Assembly (NCBI GenBank): GCA_026393275.1
Contig: JAPLAM010000044.1
Location: 23,059-87,058, forward strand
Length of the DNA stretch: 64,000 nt
DNA from: Arthrobacter sp.
GTDB taxonomy: Bacteria; Actinomycetota; Actinomycetes; Actinomycetales; Micrococcaceae
Reading direction: 5' to 3'
Below the pieces are notes generated by a model. The model made no database searches. It saw nothing but the letters and a program-made list of their open reading frames with translations, and had not been told where the DNA came from. The translations under genes were made by a program, and so were the position numbers. Below are positions 8,508-16,593 of the stretch, one piece after another; the first letter of the stretch is position 1, and each line of letters starts with the position of its first letter.

Positions 8508-10172
8508 TTGAAGACAGACCGCCCCATCGAGGCAGCACGGGACAGCCGGCGCCGGAGCACCAAACTCGCTGCCCTCGCCGCCGCTGCCCTTGCCGGCGTC
8601 GTGGCGATTTCCGGCTGGGCCGGACCGTCCGCGTCCGGGGCTTTCGCCGCCGAGCGCGTCGCGGATGCCACACCGGCAGCGACCGGCTGGCTGCACACCG
8701 ACGGCGGCACGATCCGCGACTCGAACAACGCCCCGTACACGATCAAGGCCACGTCCTGGTTCGGACTCGAGACCCCGGACTGCGTCCCGCATGGCTTGTG
8801 GGGAACCCTGACGATCGACGAGGCCCTGGCCAGCATCAAGTCGATGGGCTTCAACACCGTCCGCCTGCCGTTCTCCAACGAGTGCCTGGCCGCGACGTCC
8901 ATCAAGGGCAATGTGAACTACTGGGCCAACCGCGCCTACAACCTCCAGGGCAAGACGCCGCTGGATGTCATGGACACGGTGATCGCGCGGGCCAAGGCCA
9001 ACGGCCTCCAGGTCATCCTGGACCGGCACCGCCCGTCGTCGGCGGCACAGTCACCGCTCTGGTACACCACGGCAGTCCCGGAATCGAAGTGGATCTCCGA
9101 CTGGAAGATGCTCGCCGACCGGTACAAAAACGACCCGACCGTGATCGGCGCCGACCTGCACAACGAACCGGCCGGGGCCGCGACCTGGGGCGGCAAGGCG
9201 ACGACCGACTGGCAGGCTGCGTCCACCCGCGGCGGCAACGCCGTCCTGGCTTCCAACCCGAACCTGCTGATCATCATTGAGGGGATCGAGAACCAGGCCA
9301 CCGCCGGCGGCACCTGGTGGGGCGGCGGACTCGCCGACGTCGGCGCGAACCCGGTGGTCCTGGCCACCCCCAACCGGGTGGTCTACTCCCCGCACGACTA
9401 CCCGGCGTCCCTCTTCGCGCAGAAGTGGTTCAGCGATCCGGCGTACCCGGCCAACCTGCCGGCCGTCTGGGACCGGAACTGGGGCTACCTCCAGAAGCAG
9501 GGGATCGCCCCGGTCCTGCTCGGTGAATTCGGCTCCGCCCTGGCCACCGACTCGGACAAGGCCTGGATGAAGTCGATCGTCGAATACCTGCGGACGAACG
9601 GCATGTCCTACGCCTACTGGTCCTTCAATCCGAACTCGGGCATCACCGGCGGCCTCGTCCAGGCGGACTGGCGGACACCGGAGCAGGCCAAGCTCGACGC
9701 CCTCGCCCCGATCCTGACCGCCGCCCCGGTTGTCAACGTCCCCGTCCCGACGGCGACCGCCACCCCGACGCCGTCCCCTACGGTCACGCCCACTGCCAGC
9801 CCGACGCCGACGCCGTCGCCGAGCCCGTCGCCCAGCCAGAGCCCGACACCGACGGCCACTCCCACCCCCGCCGGCGACCCGGCCATCAGCGCACTCTGGC
9901 GGCTCACCAGCTCCTGGAACGGCGGCTACGTTGCCAACATTGATGTCACCGCACTGCGGGCGGTGCCGTCCTGGTCCGTCACGTGGAGCGACCCGAATGT
10001 CACCTCGATCGCCAACTCCTGGGGCGTCAAGTGCACGGCAGTTCCGAAGACCTCGGTCACCTGCACCGGATCGGACTGGACCACCAAGCTCGCAGCCGGG
10101 CAGAAGGCCACCGTCGGCCTGCAGGTCAACTCGCTGAAGGCGCCCGCGAGCCCGGTGCTGGCCACCAGGTAG
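8508..10172 (+). CDS. Secreted GH5 endoglucanase with C-terminal CBM2-type domain
   Basis: 554 aa, TTG start with GGAGG 4 nt upstream. An arginine-rich N-terminus and hydrophobic core (about residues 18-48, ending ASGAFAAE) form an export signal. The catalytic domain (about 58-405) is a GH5 (beta/alpha)8 fold: the acid/base lies in DLHNEP (Glu220) and the nucleophile in LLGEFG (Glu339). A Pro/Thr/Ser linker (about 407-456) leads to a cellulose-binding module of CBM2 type (about 460-554, WNGGYVANIDVT). It should cleave internal beta-1,4 bonds of cellulose or related glucans outside the cell. A possible promoter is TTGGCG/TACTCT near 8415-8441 (spacer only 15). No sugar-uptake genes adjoin it. 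Confidence 0.93.
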   Translation: MKTDRPIEAARDSRRRSTKLAALAAAALAGVVAISGWAGPSASGAFAAERVADATPAATGWLHTDGGTIRDSNNAPYTIKATSWFGLETPDCVPHGLWGTLTIDEALASIKSMGFNTVRLPFSNECLAATSIKGNVNYWANRAYNLQGKTPLDVMDTVIARAKANGLQVILDRHRPSSAAQSPLWYTTAVPESKWISDWKMLADRYKNDPTVIGADLHNEPAGAATWGGKATTDWQAASTRGGNAVLASNPNLLIIIEGIENQATAGGTWWGGGLADVGANPVVLATPNRVVYSPHDYPASLFAQKWFSDPAYPANLPAVWDRNWGYLQKQGIAPVLLGEFGSALATDSDKAWMKSIVEYLRTNGMSYAYWSFNPNSGITGGLVQADWRTPEQAKLDALAPILTAAPVVNVPVPTATATPTPSPTVTPTASPTPTPSPSPSPSQSPTPTATPTPAGDPAISALWRLTSSWNGGYVANIDVTALRAVPSWSVTWSDPNVTSIANSWGVKCTAVPKTSVTCTGSDWTTKLAAGQKATVGLQVNSLKAPASPVLATR

Positions 10173-10196
10173 CGCCCGGGTGGGTCACTAATCGAA

Positions 10197-10225
10197 CGGC
10201 GGGCCCGGTAAACCCGGGCCCGCCG
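10197..10225. terminator. GC hairpin between convergent cellulase and DoxX genes
   Basis: CGGCGGGCCCGG (10197-10208) pairs perfectly with 10214-10225 around a 5-nt loop. It lacks a T tract but lies between convergent genes and could end transcription from both sides. Confidence 0.6.
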
Positions 10226-10246
10226 TCGAGCATCAGCCGGAGTGGT

Positions 10247-10810
10247 TCAGCTTTGGTCCCCCGCGGCGCCGGTAACCGCCGCATCCGCGTCCTCGGCCAA
10301 GGCCTTACGCCGGCGAAAAAGCTGGGCCGCCATCACCGCCGGGATCGCGGCGAACGAGACTGCCCGCATCCAGGGCCGGTCCAGGACATGGCCGGTGAGC
10401 GCATCCAGGGAGTAGAGTCCCGGACCGCCAATGGTGAACGATGCTGCCGCGAGGCCCAGCACGGCGGGGTACTCAAAACCGCCCTCTGTGGCGAAGAAGC
10501 CGTTGTGGGCGTGGACGCCGGCTGCGACGCCCATGGTGGTCGCGGCAACCGCGCCCGCGGCCGGGGTTGCCAGCCCGAGGGCGAGCGCGAGGCCAGCCCC
10601 TGCTTCGCCGGCGCCGGCGAGCACGGCGCTGGGCGTGGCGGGCCGGAAGCCCATGGCGTGCATGCCCTTGCTGGTGCCTTCGATGCCTCCTCCGCCGAAC
10701 CATCCGAAGAGTTTTTGGGATCCGTGGGCGATGAGCACGCCGCCGAGGGCAACCCGGAAGAGGGTTTGTGCGGCGGCAGCAGCCTCCGCGCTGGTCTTTG
10801 CGTGGCTCAT
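10247..10810 (-). CDS. DoxX family membrane protein
   Basis: 187 aa with about four hydrophobic helices. The N-terminal LFRVALGGVLIAHGSQKLFGWFGG and the GAGEAGAGLALALGL helix are typical of DoxX/SURF4-like proteins; the C-terminus is charged and cytoplasmic. In mycobacteria a DoxX protein forms a membrane oxidoreductase complex with superoxide dismutase and a thiosulfate sulfurtransferase, but no such genes lie here, so a specific role is not claimed. Transcribed alone, convergent with the cellulase gene. Confidence 0.88.
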   Translation of the reverse strand: MSHAKTSAEAAAAAQTLFRVALGGVLIAHGSQKLFGWFGGGGIEGTSKGMHAMGFRPATPSAVLAGAGEAGAGLALALGLATPAAGAVAATTMGVAAGVHAHNGFFATEGGFEYPAVLGLAAASFTIGGPGLYSLDALTGHVLDRPWMRAVSFAAIPAVMAAQLFRRRKALAEDADAAVTGAAGDQS

Positions 10811-10872
10811 GAGAGTCCTCCTGGGGTTGGCTGTGCCGCGGCGCTGGCTGGCGCTCTCGGTCCACCACGATT

Positions 10873-12288
10873 CTACGTCGGTGACACGACCGGATCACGG
10901 GGGAGTTGGTGTCCCTTTGCCGCTGCGAGGTCAGGGTCCAGGCGGACCTCCGGGCCCGCGTCCGCGGCCCCGGACCCTGCTGCAGGGTCCCGTGGCTCCG
11001 TGGCTTTCTTTTCCTTGACGAAGTACACCAACCCCGCGGCCACCGTGGACGCGGCGGCCAGGGCGAAGAGCCCCGGCACCACGCTGCCGGTCTGTTCCTT
11101 GATGATGCCGAATCCGAACGGAGCCACAAAGCCGCCCAGGTTGCCGAGCGAATTAATGACGGCAATGGCCGGCGCGAGAACCAGCGGGTGGAGCCCGGAC
11201 TGGGGGATGGTCCAGAACAAGGGGGAGGCGCTTTTGAAGCCCATGGCCGCGACCGCCAGGAAGACCAGGGCCAGCACCGGCGAGGTGACGGCGGCCGCCA
11301 AGGTCCCCGCCGCGGCGACGAGGAGCGCCACGACCAGCAAGGGCCGCTTGGACGCGGCCTTGTCCTGCCACTTGGCGGCGAAGTACATGGCGATCACGGC
11401 GCAGACCCACGGAATGGCCGAGAGGAAGCCGACGCTCAGATCCGTGGTGCCGGGGATCCGCTTGATGATCGAAGGAAGCCAGAACGTGTTGGCGTAGATG
11501 GACAACTGGACTGAAAAGTAGATGCCGCACAACAGGATAATCTGCGGGTTCAGCAGCATCTTCCACCGGTTGGTCTGGGCGCCGGCGGCTGGCCAGTGCC
11601 GGGCGTCGTCGTCGGCTATGGCAGATATCAGGGCAGTCTTCTCCTTGCCCGTCAGCCATTTGGCGTCCTGGATCTTCGCGTCGAGCAGGAAGAACGCCCC
11701 GATTCCCACCGCGACCGAGAGCAGGCCTTCGACACCGAAGAGCCACTGCCAGCCGCGAAGCCCGAGTGCATCGTTGAGGCTGAGCAGCATCCCGGCGAGG
11801 GGTCCGGAGAGGGCGGCGGCTACCGAGGAACCGGCGATGAAGATGGCTGTAGCCTTGCCGCGCTGGCCTGTGGGGACCCAACGGGCAAAGTAGAAGATGA
11901 CGGCGGGGAAGAACCCGGCTTCCGCTGCGCCGAGCAGGAACCGCAGCACGTAGAACATGAGGTCGTCCCGGACGAACGCCATGAGGAAGGAGACGGCCCC
12001 CCAGCTGATCATGATGCGCGTCAGCCACACCCTGGCACCGAACTTCTCCATCATCACGTTGCTGGGAAGTTCAAAGATGGCATAGGCGACGAAGAACAGC
12101 CCGGCGCCAAAGCCATAGGCGGCAGCGCCGATGCCGACGTCCGCTTCGAGGTGCTCGTGGGCGTAGCCGATGTTGGACCGGTTCAGCTGGTTGCAGATGA
12201 GCATCACCAGCATGACGGGAAGCACCCGGCGGAAAAACTTCTTCGTGGCCGAAGCCTGGTCCGTGACGGCGGTGTCGACAGACTGCAT
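10873..12288 (-). CDS. MFS transporter, anion:cation symporter (aldarate/hexuronate type)
   Basis: 471 aa from the ATG at 12286-12288; the frame extends 45 codons further upstream, but that part is Arg-rich and unlike an MFS N-terminus. Twelve membrane helices are expected. The start CNQLNRSNIGYAHEHLEADVGIG is characteristic of the ACS family (glucarate, galactonate, hexuronate, phthalate permeases). It is the last gene of the talarate/galactarate dehydratase-GntR-MFS group, 49 nt after the regulator, so it probably brings the aldarate substrate in by proton symport. The substrate is inferred from context. Confidence 0.85.
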   Translation of the reverse strand: MQSVDTAVTDQASATKKFFRRVLPVMLVMLICNQLNRSNIGYAHEHLEADVGIGAAAYGFGAGLFFVAYAIFELPSNVMMEKFGARVWLTRIMISWGAVSFLMAFVRDDLMFYVLRFLLGAAEAGFFPAVIFYFARWVPTGQRGKATAIFIAGSSVAAALSGPLAGMLLSLNDALGLRGWQWLFGVEGLLSVAVGIGAFFLLDAKIQDAKWLTGKEKTALISAIADDDARHWPAAGAQTNRWKMLLNPQIILLCGIYFSVQLSIYANTFWLPSIIKRIPGTTDLSVGFLSAIPWVCAVIAMYFAAKWQDKAASKRPLLVVALLVAAAGTLAAAVTSPVLALVFLAVAAMGFKSASPLFWTIPQSGLHPLVLAPAIAVINSLGNLGGFVAPFGFGIIKEQTGSVVPGLFALAAASTVAAGLVYFVKEKKATEPRDPAAGSGAADAGPEVRLDPDLAAAKGHQLPRDPVVSPT

Positions 12289-12337
12289 GGGGGAGCGTCC
12301 TCTTAGTTGGCGGATAATCGCGCAGTGCGCGGCCAGC

Positions 12338-13030
12338 CTACCGTGCGGCGCGGAGCCGCCGTCGTGAGTTCGCGAGATGGTTACGCATGGCCGCCGACGC
12401 CGACGCCGCGTCGCCGTCCGCAATTGCCGCGTAGATCGACTCGTGCTCCTGCACGACCTGCTCGAAGTTCTCGCGCGCGTAGTGCTCGACGCCGGTCATC
12501 AGCCGGGTCCGGGGCATCGCGATCATGGTCTGGCCCAGGGAGGCCAGGCAGTCGGCGTAGAACGGGTTTCCGGAGGCGGCGGCGATGGCCCGGTGGAATT
12601 CGTAGTCGAACTTCATCGCGTGCGCCGGGTGTGGCCCGCTGCCCGTGAAGTCCTCCAGTGCCCTGTGCAGAGTCCTCAGCTGGCGCTCCGAACGGTTGCG
12701 TGCGGCGAGGGCTGCCGCCTCGGTTTCGACGCCGATGCGGAAGTCGAGCAGGTGCAGCCGGTCTTCCGTGCTGGCCACCGGCCGGCCGCCCGGACCGGCC
12801 GCCGGGCTGCCCGGGGGCGGGGTCAGCGCGAAGCTGCCCCGCCCGCGTTCGGTTTCCACGAGTCCCTCGGCCTGCAACCGGGTGAGCGCAGCCCGGACCA
12901 CCGTGCGGCTTACACCGAACTCGCTGATCAGGGTGTTCTCGCTCGGCAGCTTGCCGCCGGGCTGGATGTCGCCGTCGACGATCCGCGTGCGTAGATCGGC
13001 GGCGAGGTCCGCGGTCAGGTTCCGGCTCAT
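12338..13030 (-). CDS. FadR-type GntR transcriptional regulator of the aldarate cluster
   Basis: 230 aa from the ATG at 13028-13030. The N-terminal winged helix-turn-helix (residues about 1-70: GGKLPSENTLISEFGVSRTVVRAALTRLQ) and the all-helical FCD effector domain place it in the FadR subfamily, whose members often sense sugar acids. It lies between the dehydratase and MFS genes on one strand (11 and 49 nt gaps) and so is probably autoregulated. A perfect FadR-type palindrome at 14224-14238 overlaps the promoter of this operon and is its likely operator. Confidence 0.9.
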   Translation of the reverse strand: MSRNLTADLAADLRTRIVDGDIQPGGKLPSENTLISEFGVSRTVVRAALTRLQAEGLVETERGRGSFALTPPPGSPAAGPGGRPVASTEDRLHLLDFRIGVETEAAALAARNRSERQLRTLHRALEDFTGSGPHPAHAMKFDYEFHRAIAAASGNPFYADCLASLGQTMIAMPRTRLMTGVEHYARENFEQVVQEHESIYAAIADGDAASASAAMRNHLANSRRRLRAAR

Positions 13031-13040
13031 GGCTCCAAGA

Positions 13041-14168
13041 TTACTTGCCGAATTCCACGGACTCGGTGGTCCAGGCCCGTGCCTGATCGCTAAGCGACAC
13101 ACCGAGACCAGGCCGATCCGGCACGATCATGCGGCCGTTCTTGGTTTCAAGCCGTTCGTTGAAGAGGGGATCCAGCCAGTCGAAGTGCTCCACCCAAGGT
13201 TCGCGCGGGTAGGCGGCGGCAAGGTGGAGGTGGATTTCCATGGCGAAGTGCGGGGCCAGCCCGAGTCCGCGCTCGTCCGCCAGGGCGGCGAGGCGGAGGA
13301 ATTGGGTGATGCCGCCGACGCGCGGTGCGTCCGGCTGGATGATGTCGCAACCGTTGGCATTGATCAGTCCCTTGTGCTCGGCGACGGAGGCGAGCATTTC
13401 GCCCGTGGCGATGGGCGTGTCAAGGACCTGCGCCAGGTGTGCGTGGCCTTCGAAGTCGTAGGCGTCCAGGGGCTCCTCGATCCAGATGAGGTTGAATTCC
13501 TCCAGCTGGCGGCCCATCCGCAGGGCCGTGGCGCGGTCCCACTGCTGGTTCGCGTCCACCATCAGGGGAACGTCCCAGCCGATGTGCTCGCGGATTCCCG
13601 CCACACGGCGGAGGTCTTCGGCAGAGTCGGGCAGACCGACCTTGATCTTGATACCGCCGATCCCTTCGTCCACTGACTGGCTGGCGCGGGCCTTGACCTC
13701 TTCGAGGGAGGCGTTGAGGAAGCCGCCGGAGGTGTTGTAGGTCTGGACAGAGTCACGGTAGGAGCCCAGCAGCTTCGCCAGGGGCAGGCCCGCGCGCTTG
13801 GCCTTGAGGTCATACAAGGCAATGTCAATGGCGGCCAGGGCCTGGGTCGCCACCCCCGATCGCCCCACCGAGGCGCCGGCCCAGAGCAGCTTGGTGTAGA
13901 GCCTGCCGATGTCGTTCGGGTCCTCGCCAATGATGCCTGCGGCGACTTCCCTGGCATGGGCGTACTGGGCCGGGCCGCCGGCTCGTTTGGAGTAGCTGAA
14001 GCCGATTCCGCTGTGCCCTTGTTCGGTGGTGATCTCGGCGAAGAGGAACACGACCTCGGTCATGGGCTTCTGCCGCCCTGTGAAGACCTTGGCGTCGCTG
14101 ATCGGAACGGCGAGTGGAAGCCTGGCGGTGGACAGCTTTACGTGGCGGATGAGATCGACGGTACTCAT
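13041..14168 (-). CDS. L-talarate/galactarate dehydratase (enolase superfamily)
   Basis: 375 aa mandelate-racemase-group enolase superfamily protein. Visible catalytic features are KIK (Lys174, Lys176), metal ligands Asp205, Glu231 and Glu257, and the C-terminal His307 in PHFAMEIH. Segments such as RLPLAVPISDAKVFTG and LLWAGASVGRSGVATQALAA resemble the L-talarate/galactarate dehydratase described in Salmonella, which dehydrates aldarates to 5-keto-4-deoxyglucarate. The product would enter the KDG dehydratase route encoded at 18219-19133. RBS GAAGGAG precedes the ATG. A related acid sugar dehydratase activity remains possible. Confidence 0.85.
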   Translation of the reverse strand: MSTVDLIRHVKLSTARLPLAVPISDAKVFTGRQKPMTEVVFLFAEITTEQGHSGIGFSYSKRAGGPAQYAHAREVAAGIIGEDPNDIGRLYTKLLWAGASVGRSGVATQALAAIDIALYDLKAKRAGLPLAKLLGSYRDSVQTYNTSGGFLNASLEEVKARASQSVDEGIGGIKIKVGLPDSAEDLRRVAGIREHIGWDVPLMVDANQQWDRATALRMGRQLEEFNLIWIEEPLDAYDFEGHAHLAQVLDTPIATGEMLASVAEHKGLINANGCDIIQPDAPRVGGITQFLRLAALADERGLGLAPHFAMEIHLHLAAAYPREPWVEHFDWLDPLFNERLETKNGRMIVPDRPGLGVSLSDQARAWTTESVEFGK

Positions 14169-14207
14169 GGGTCTCCTTCGGAAGAGGGGCGCGGCGCCCG
14201 CGCACTT

Positions 14208-14236
14208 AGGATATAAGTAACTAACTTGTATTACAA
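14208..14236 (-). promoter_or_regulatory. Promoter of the talarate/galactarate dehydratase-GntR-MFS operon
   Basis: Read on the minus strand: -35 TTGTAA (plus 14231-14236), 17-nt spacer, -10 TATCCT (plus 14208-14213). Transcription would begin near 14201, about 30 nt before the start codon. The -35 lies inside the palindrome at 14224-14238. Confidence 0.75.
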
Positions 14237-14238
14237 GT
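14224..14238. promoter_or_regulatory. FadR-type operator palindrome
   Basis: ACTTGTATTACAAGT is a perfect inverted repeat (7-bp arms, 1-nt centre) and contains TTGTATTACAA, which fits the FadR-subfamily consensus TNGTNNNACNA. It covers the -35 of the downstream operon, so binding of the GntR protein at 12338-13030 would block transcription. Confidence 0.8.
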
Positions 14239-14243
14239 ATTTT

Positions 14244-15164
14244 TCAGCCCACAAGCCAGGCAACCGCCAGCAACGCGCCGACGCTCAGGATGGTGGTGCA
14301 GAGGATGACGTCCCGGGCCACCGTCACCCCACGCCCATACGGGGAAGCGAAGAGGAACACATTCTGGGCGGTGGGCAGCGCCGCCATGATCACACTGGCC
14401 AGCAGGTGCTGGCCGTCCAGGTCAAACACGAAGCGGCCCAGCACCCACACGATCACCGGCATCCCGGCGCTCTTCAGGAAGGAAGCCACCAGCGTCTCCG
14501 TGCGGCCGTTCCCCTTTTGCAGCGGCGCCCTGCCGGCCAGCGACAGCCCGAAGGCGAGCAGGACCATGGGCACGGCGCCGGCAGCGAGCATGTCGACGGG
14601 TTTCTGGAGCAGCTCCGGTGTGCGCCAGCCGGTCAGCGCGACGACGGCGCCAAGTCCGGAGGCGATGATCATCGGATTGGCGAACGGCTGGAGCAGGAGC
14701 TTCTGCCACGAAATCTTCGAGCCCGAGGCCAGCCCCAGGACGGTGAGGTAAAAGGGGGCCAGGACCAGGATCTGGACCAGCAGCACCGGAGCAACGTGCT
14801 GGGCCGTGCCGACGGCGTAGAGGGAGACGGGAATCCCGATGTTGTTGGCGTTGGCATACCTGCTGGCCATCGCGCCCACGGCAGTTTCAGCGACCGGGCG
14901 GCGAAAAAACAGGAAACTCGCGAGCCAATAAAGGAGGCCCACGATCGCCGCCGAGAGCAGCGCGAGCGGGGCGTCCGTTCCGAGGGCTGCCCGGATATCA
15001 CTGCCGGCCACCACGGTGAACAGGAGCGCCGGGTTGGTGATGTAGAAGGCGGTGCGGGTCAGGGCGCCCTGCACATCCGGACCCAGGACCCGCAGCCGCG
15101 CAGCCAGGTACCCCACGGCAATGACGGCGGAGACGATCAGTATTCCGGAGACCACGCCGCCCAA
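14244..15164 (-). CDS. AEC family transporter (auxin efflux carrier fold)
   Basis: 306 aa with about ten hydrophobic helices. TTG start, preceded by GAAGGG six nt upstream. The N-terminal half includes FYITNPALLFTVVAGS and the middle ASRYANANNIGIPVSLYAVG, a hallmark of the AEC/membrane transport protein family, which moves organic acids such as malate or malonate. It lies between the two aldarate groups, separated from gudD by the tandem repeats, so it may export or import a sugar acid or C4 acid. It has no clear promoter of its own and may be read from the gudD operon. Confidence 0.85.
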   Translation of the reverse strand: MGGVVSGILIVSAVIAVGYLAARLRVLGPDVQGALTRTAFYITNPALLFTVVAGSDIRAALGTDAPLALLSAAIVGLLYWLASFLFFRRPVAETAVGAMASRYANANNIGIPVSLYAVGTAQHVAPVLLVQILVLAPFYLTVLGLASGSKISWQKLLLQPFANPMIIASGLGAVVALTGWRTPELLQKPVDMLAAGAVPMVLLAFGLSLAGRAPLQKGNGRTETLVASFLKSAGMPVIVWVLGRFVFDLDGQHLLASVIMAALPTAQNVFLFASPYGRGVTVARDVILCTTILSVGALLAVAWLVG

Positions 15165-15190
15165 AATGCGCCCTTCAATTTATTTGACCA

Positions 15191-15274
15191 ACGTCCTCAC
15201 CGGACTGTTTTGGATGTCCTCACCGGACTGTCCTTACGTCCTCACCGGACTGTTTTGGACGTCCTCACCGGACT
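15191..15274. repeat. Four tandem 22-23 bp repeats at the gudD 3' end
   Basis: GTCCTCACCGGACT occurs at 15193-15206, 15216-15229, 15238-15251 and 15261-15274, with GTTTTGGA or GTCCTTA between. Each copy is a small GTCC-N5-GGAC hairpin. The last copy includes the gudD stop codon (minus strand GTCCGGTGA), so the array may have grown by duplication of the gene end. It fills most of the gap to the AEC gene. Confidence 0.9.
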
Positions 15275-16593
15275 AGGCAGGGGCGCTTGGGGTCAAAGGA
15301 CCAACCGTCGATGTAATACTGCATGCCGATGCTGTCATCCCGGGCGTCGAGCCCGTGCTCCTGATACAGCGCGTGTGCGTTGTCGAGGGCGTCCCGGTCC
15401 AGTTCGATGCCGAGACCCGGGGCGTCCGGAACCTCGATTGCGCCGTCTTTGATCTGCAACGGATTCTTGGTCAGGCCCTGCCCGTCCTGCCAGATCCAGT
15501 GCGTGTCCAGCGCCGTGATCTCGCCCGGGGCGGCAGCTCCGGTGTGCGTGAACATGGCCAGCGAGATGTCGAAGTGGTTGTTGGAATGCGAGCCCCAGGT
15601 GAGCCCGAATTCATGACACATTTGCGCCACCCGGACCGAGCCGTGCATTGTCCAGAAGTGCGGATCCGCCAGCGGAATGTCAACGGCATTGCTGCGGATG
15701 GCGTGGGACATCTCCCGCCAGTCCGTCGCAATCATGTTCGTCGCCGTCCTCAACCCGGTGGCACGGCGGAATTCCGCCATGACTTCACGCCCGGAGAACC
15801 GCCCTTCGGCGCCGCACGGATCCTCCGCGTAGGCCACCACACCCTGCATCCGCTTCCCCAGACGGACCGCTTCCTCCAGCAGCCAGCCGCCGTTCGGATC
15901 GAGGGTGACCCGGGCCTCGGGGAACCGCCGGGCGAGGGCAGTGACCACGTCCACTTCGTCGTCGCCGGACAGCACGCCGCCCTTGAGCTTGAAGTCGCTG
16001 AAGCCGTAGCGTTCCTGCGCGGCCTCGGCCAGCGCCACCACCGCCTCGGGCGTCATCGCCTCCTGGCGGCGCAGCAGTTCCCACCGGTCCGACGGCGCGT
16101 CCTCCACCAGGTATGGCAGGTCCGTCCGGTTCGGGTCACCGATGAAGAAGAGGTAGCCGAGCATAGGGACCGAGGCGCGTTGCTGCCCGTCGCCAAGGAG
16201 CTCCGCGACGGGCACGCCGAGGAACTGGCCGTGGAGGTCCAACAGCGCCGATTCGACCGCGGTGACCGCATGGACAGCGGTCCGCAGGTCAAAGGTCTGC
16301 AGCCCGCGGCCGCCGGCGTCACGGTCGGCGAACTCCGCAGCGATTTCGCGCAGCAGGGACCGGTAGCGTGCCACCGGCTTGCCGGCGAGCTGCGTTCCGG
16401 CTTCCTCGATGGTGGTGCGGATCTTCTCTCCGCCCGGAACCTCGCCGAGGCCGGTGCGGCCGTCCGAGTCGGTCACGATGACGACATTGCGGGTGAAGAA
16501 CGGGCCGTGCGCGCCGCTGAGGTTCATCAGCATGCTGTCATGCCCGGCCACGGGAACGACTTCCACCCGGGCAACCGTAGGCCGGGCGCTCAT
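15265..16593 (-). CDS. gudD: Glucarate dehydratase
   Basis: 442 aa, full length. Enolase superfamily glucarate dehydratase: KLK (Lys202, Lys204) as catalytic bases, metal ligands Asp232 and Glu257 (LDPNGGW, AEDPCG), and the [10 protein letters not shown] motif (335-344) with the second catalytic His. The C-terminus [14 protein letters not shown] is family-typical. It converts D-glucarate to 5-keto-4-deoxyglucarate, the substrate of KDG dehydratase. It overlaps the aldehyde dehydrogenase gene by 4 nt and is the last of three genes transcribed from the promoter at 19190-19218. Confidence 0.97.
   Translation of the reverse strand: MSARPTVARVEVVPVAGHDSMLMNLSGAHGPFFTRNVVIVTDSDGRTGLGEVPGGEKIRTTIEEAGTQLAGKPVARYRSLLREIAAEFADRDAGGRGLQTFDLRTAVHAVTAVESALLDLHGQFLGVPVAELLGDGQQRASVPMLGYLFFIGDPNRTDLPYLVEDAPSDRWELLRRQEAMTPEAVVALAEAAQERYGFSDFKLKGGVLSGDDEVDVVTALARRFPEARVTLDPNGGWLLEEAVRLGKRMQGVVAYAEDPCGAEGRFSGREVMAEFRRATGLRTATNMIATDWREMSHAIRSNAVDIPLADPHFWTMHGSVRVAQMCHEFGLTWGSHSNNHFDISLAMFTHTGAAAPGEITALDTHWIWQDGQGLTKNPLQIKDGAIEVPDAPGLGIELDRDALDNAHALYQEHGLDARDDSIGMQYYIDGWSFDPKRPCLVR

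Noticed and set aside
8265..10172. Genomic island inserted at tRNA-Leu
   Set aside because: No integrase, no duplicated tRNA 3' end within reach, and composition of the cellulase gene does not differ visibly from its neighbours.
15191..15274. CRISPR or phage attachment site
   Set aside because: Units are contiguous with 8-9 bp between the 14-bp cores, too short for spacers, and no integrase is present.
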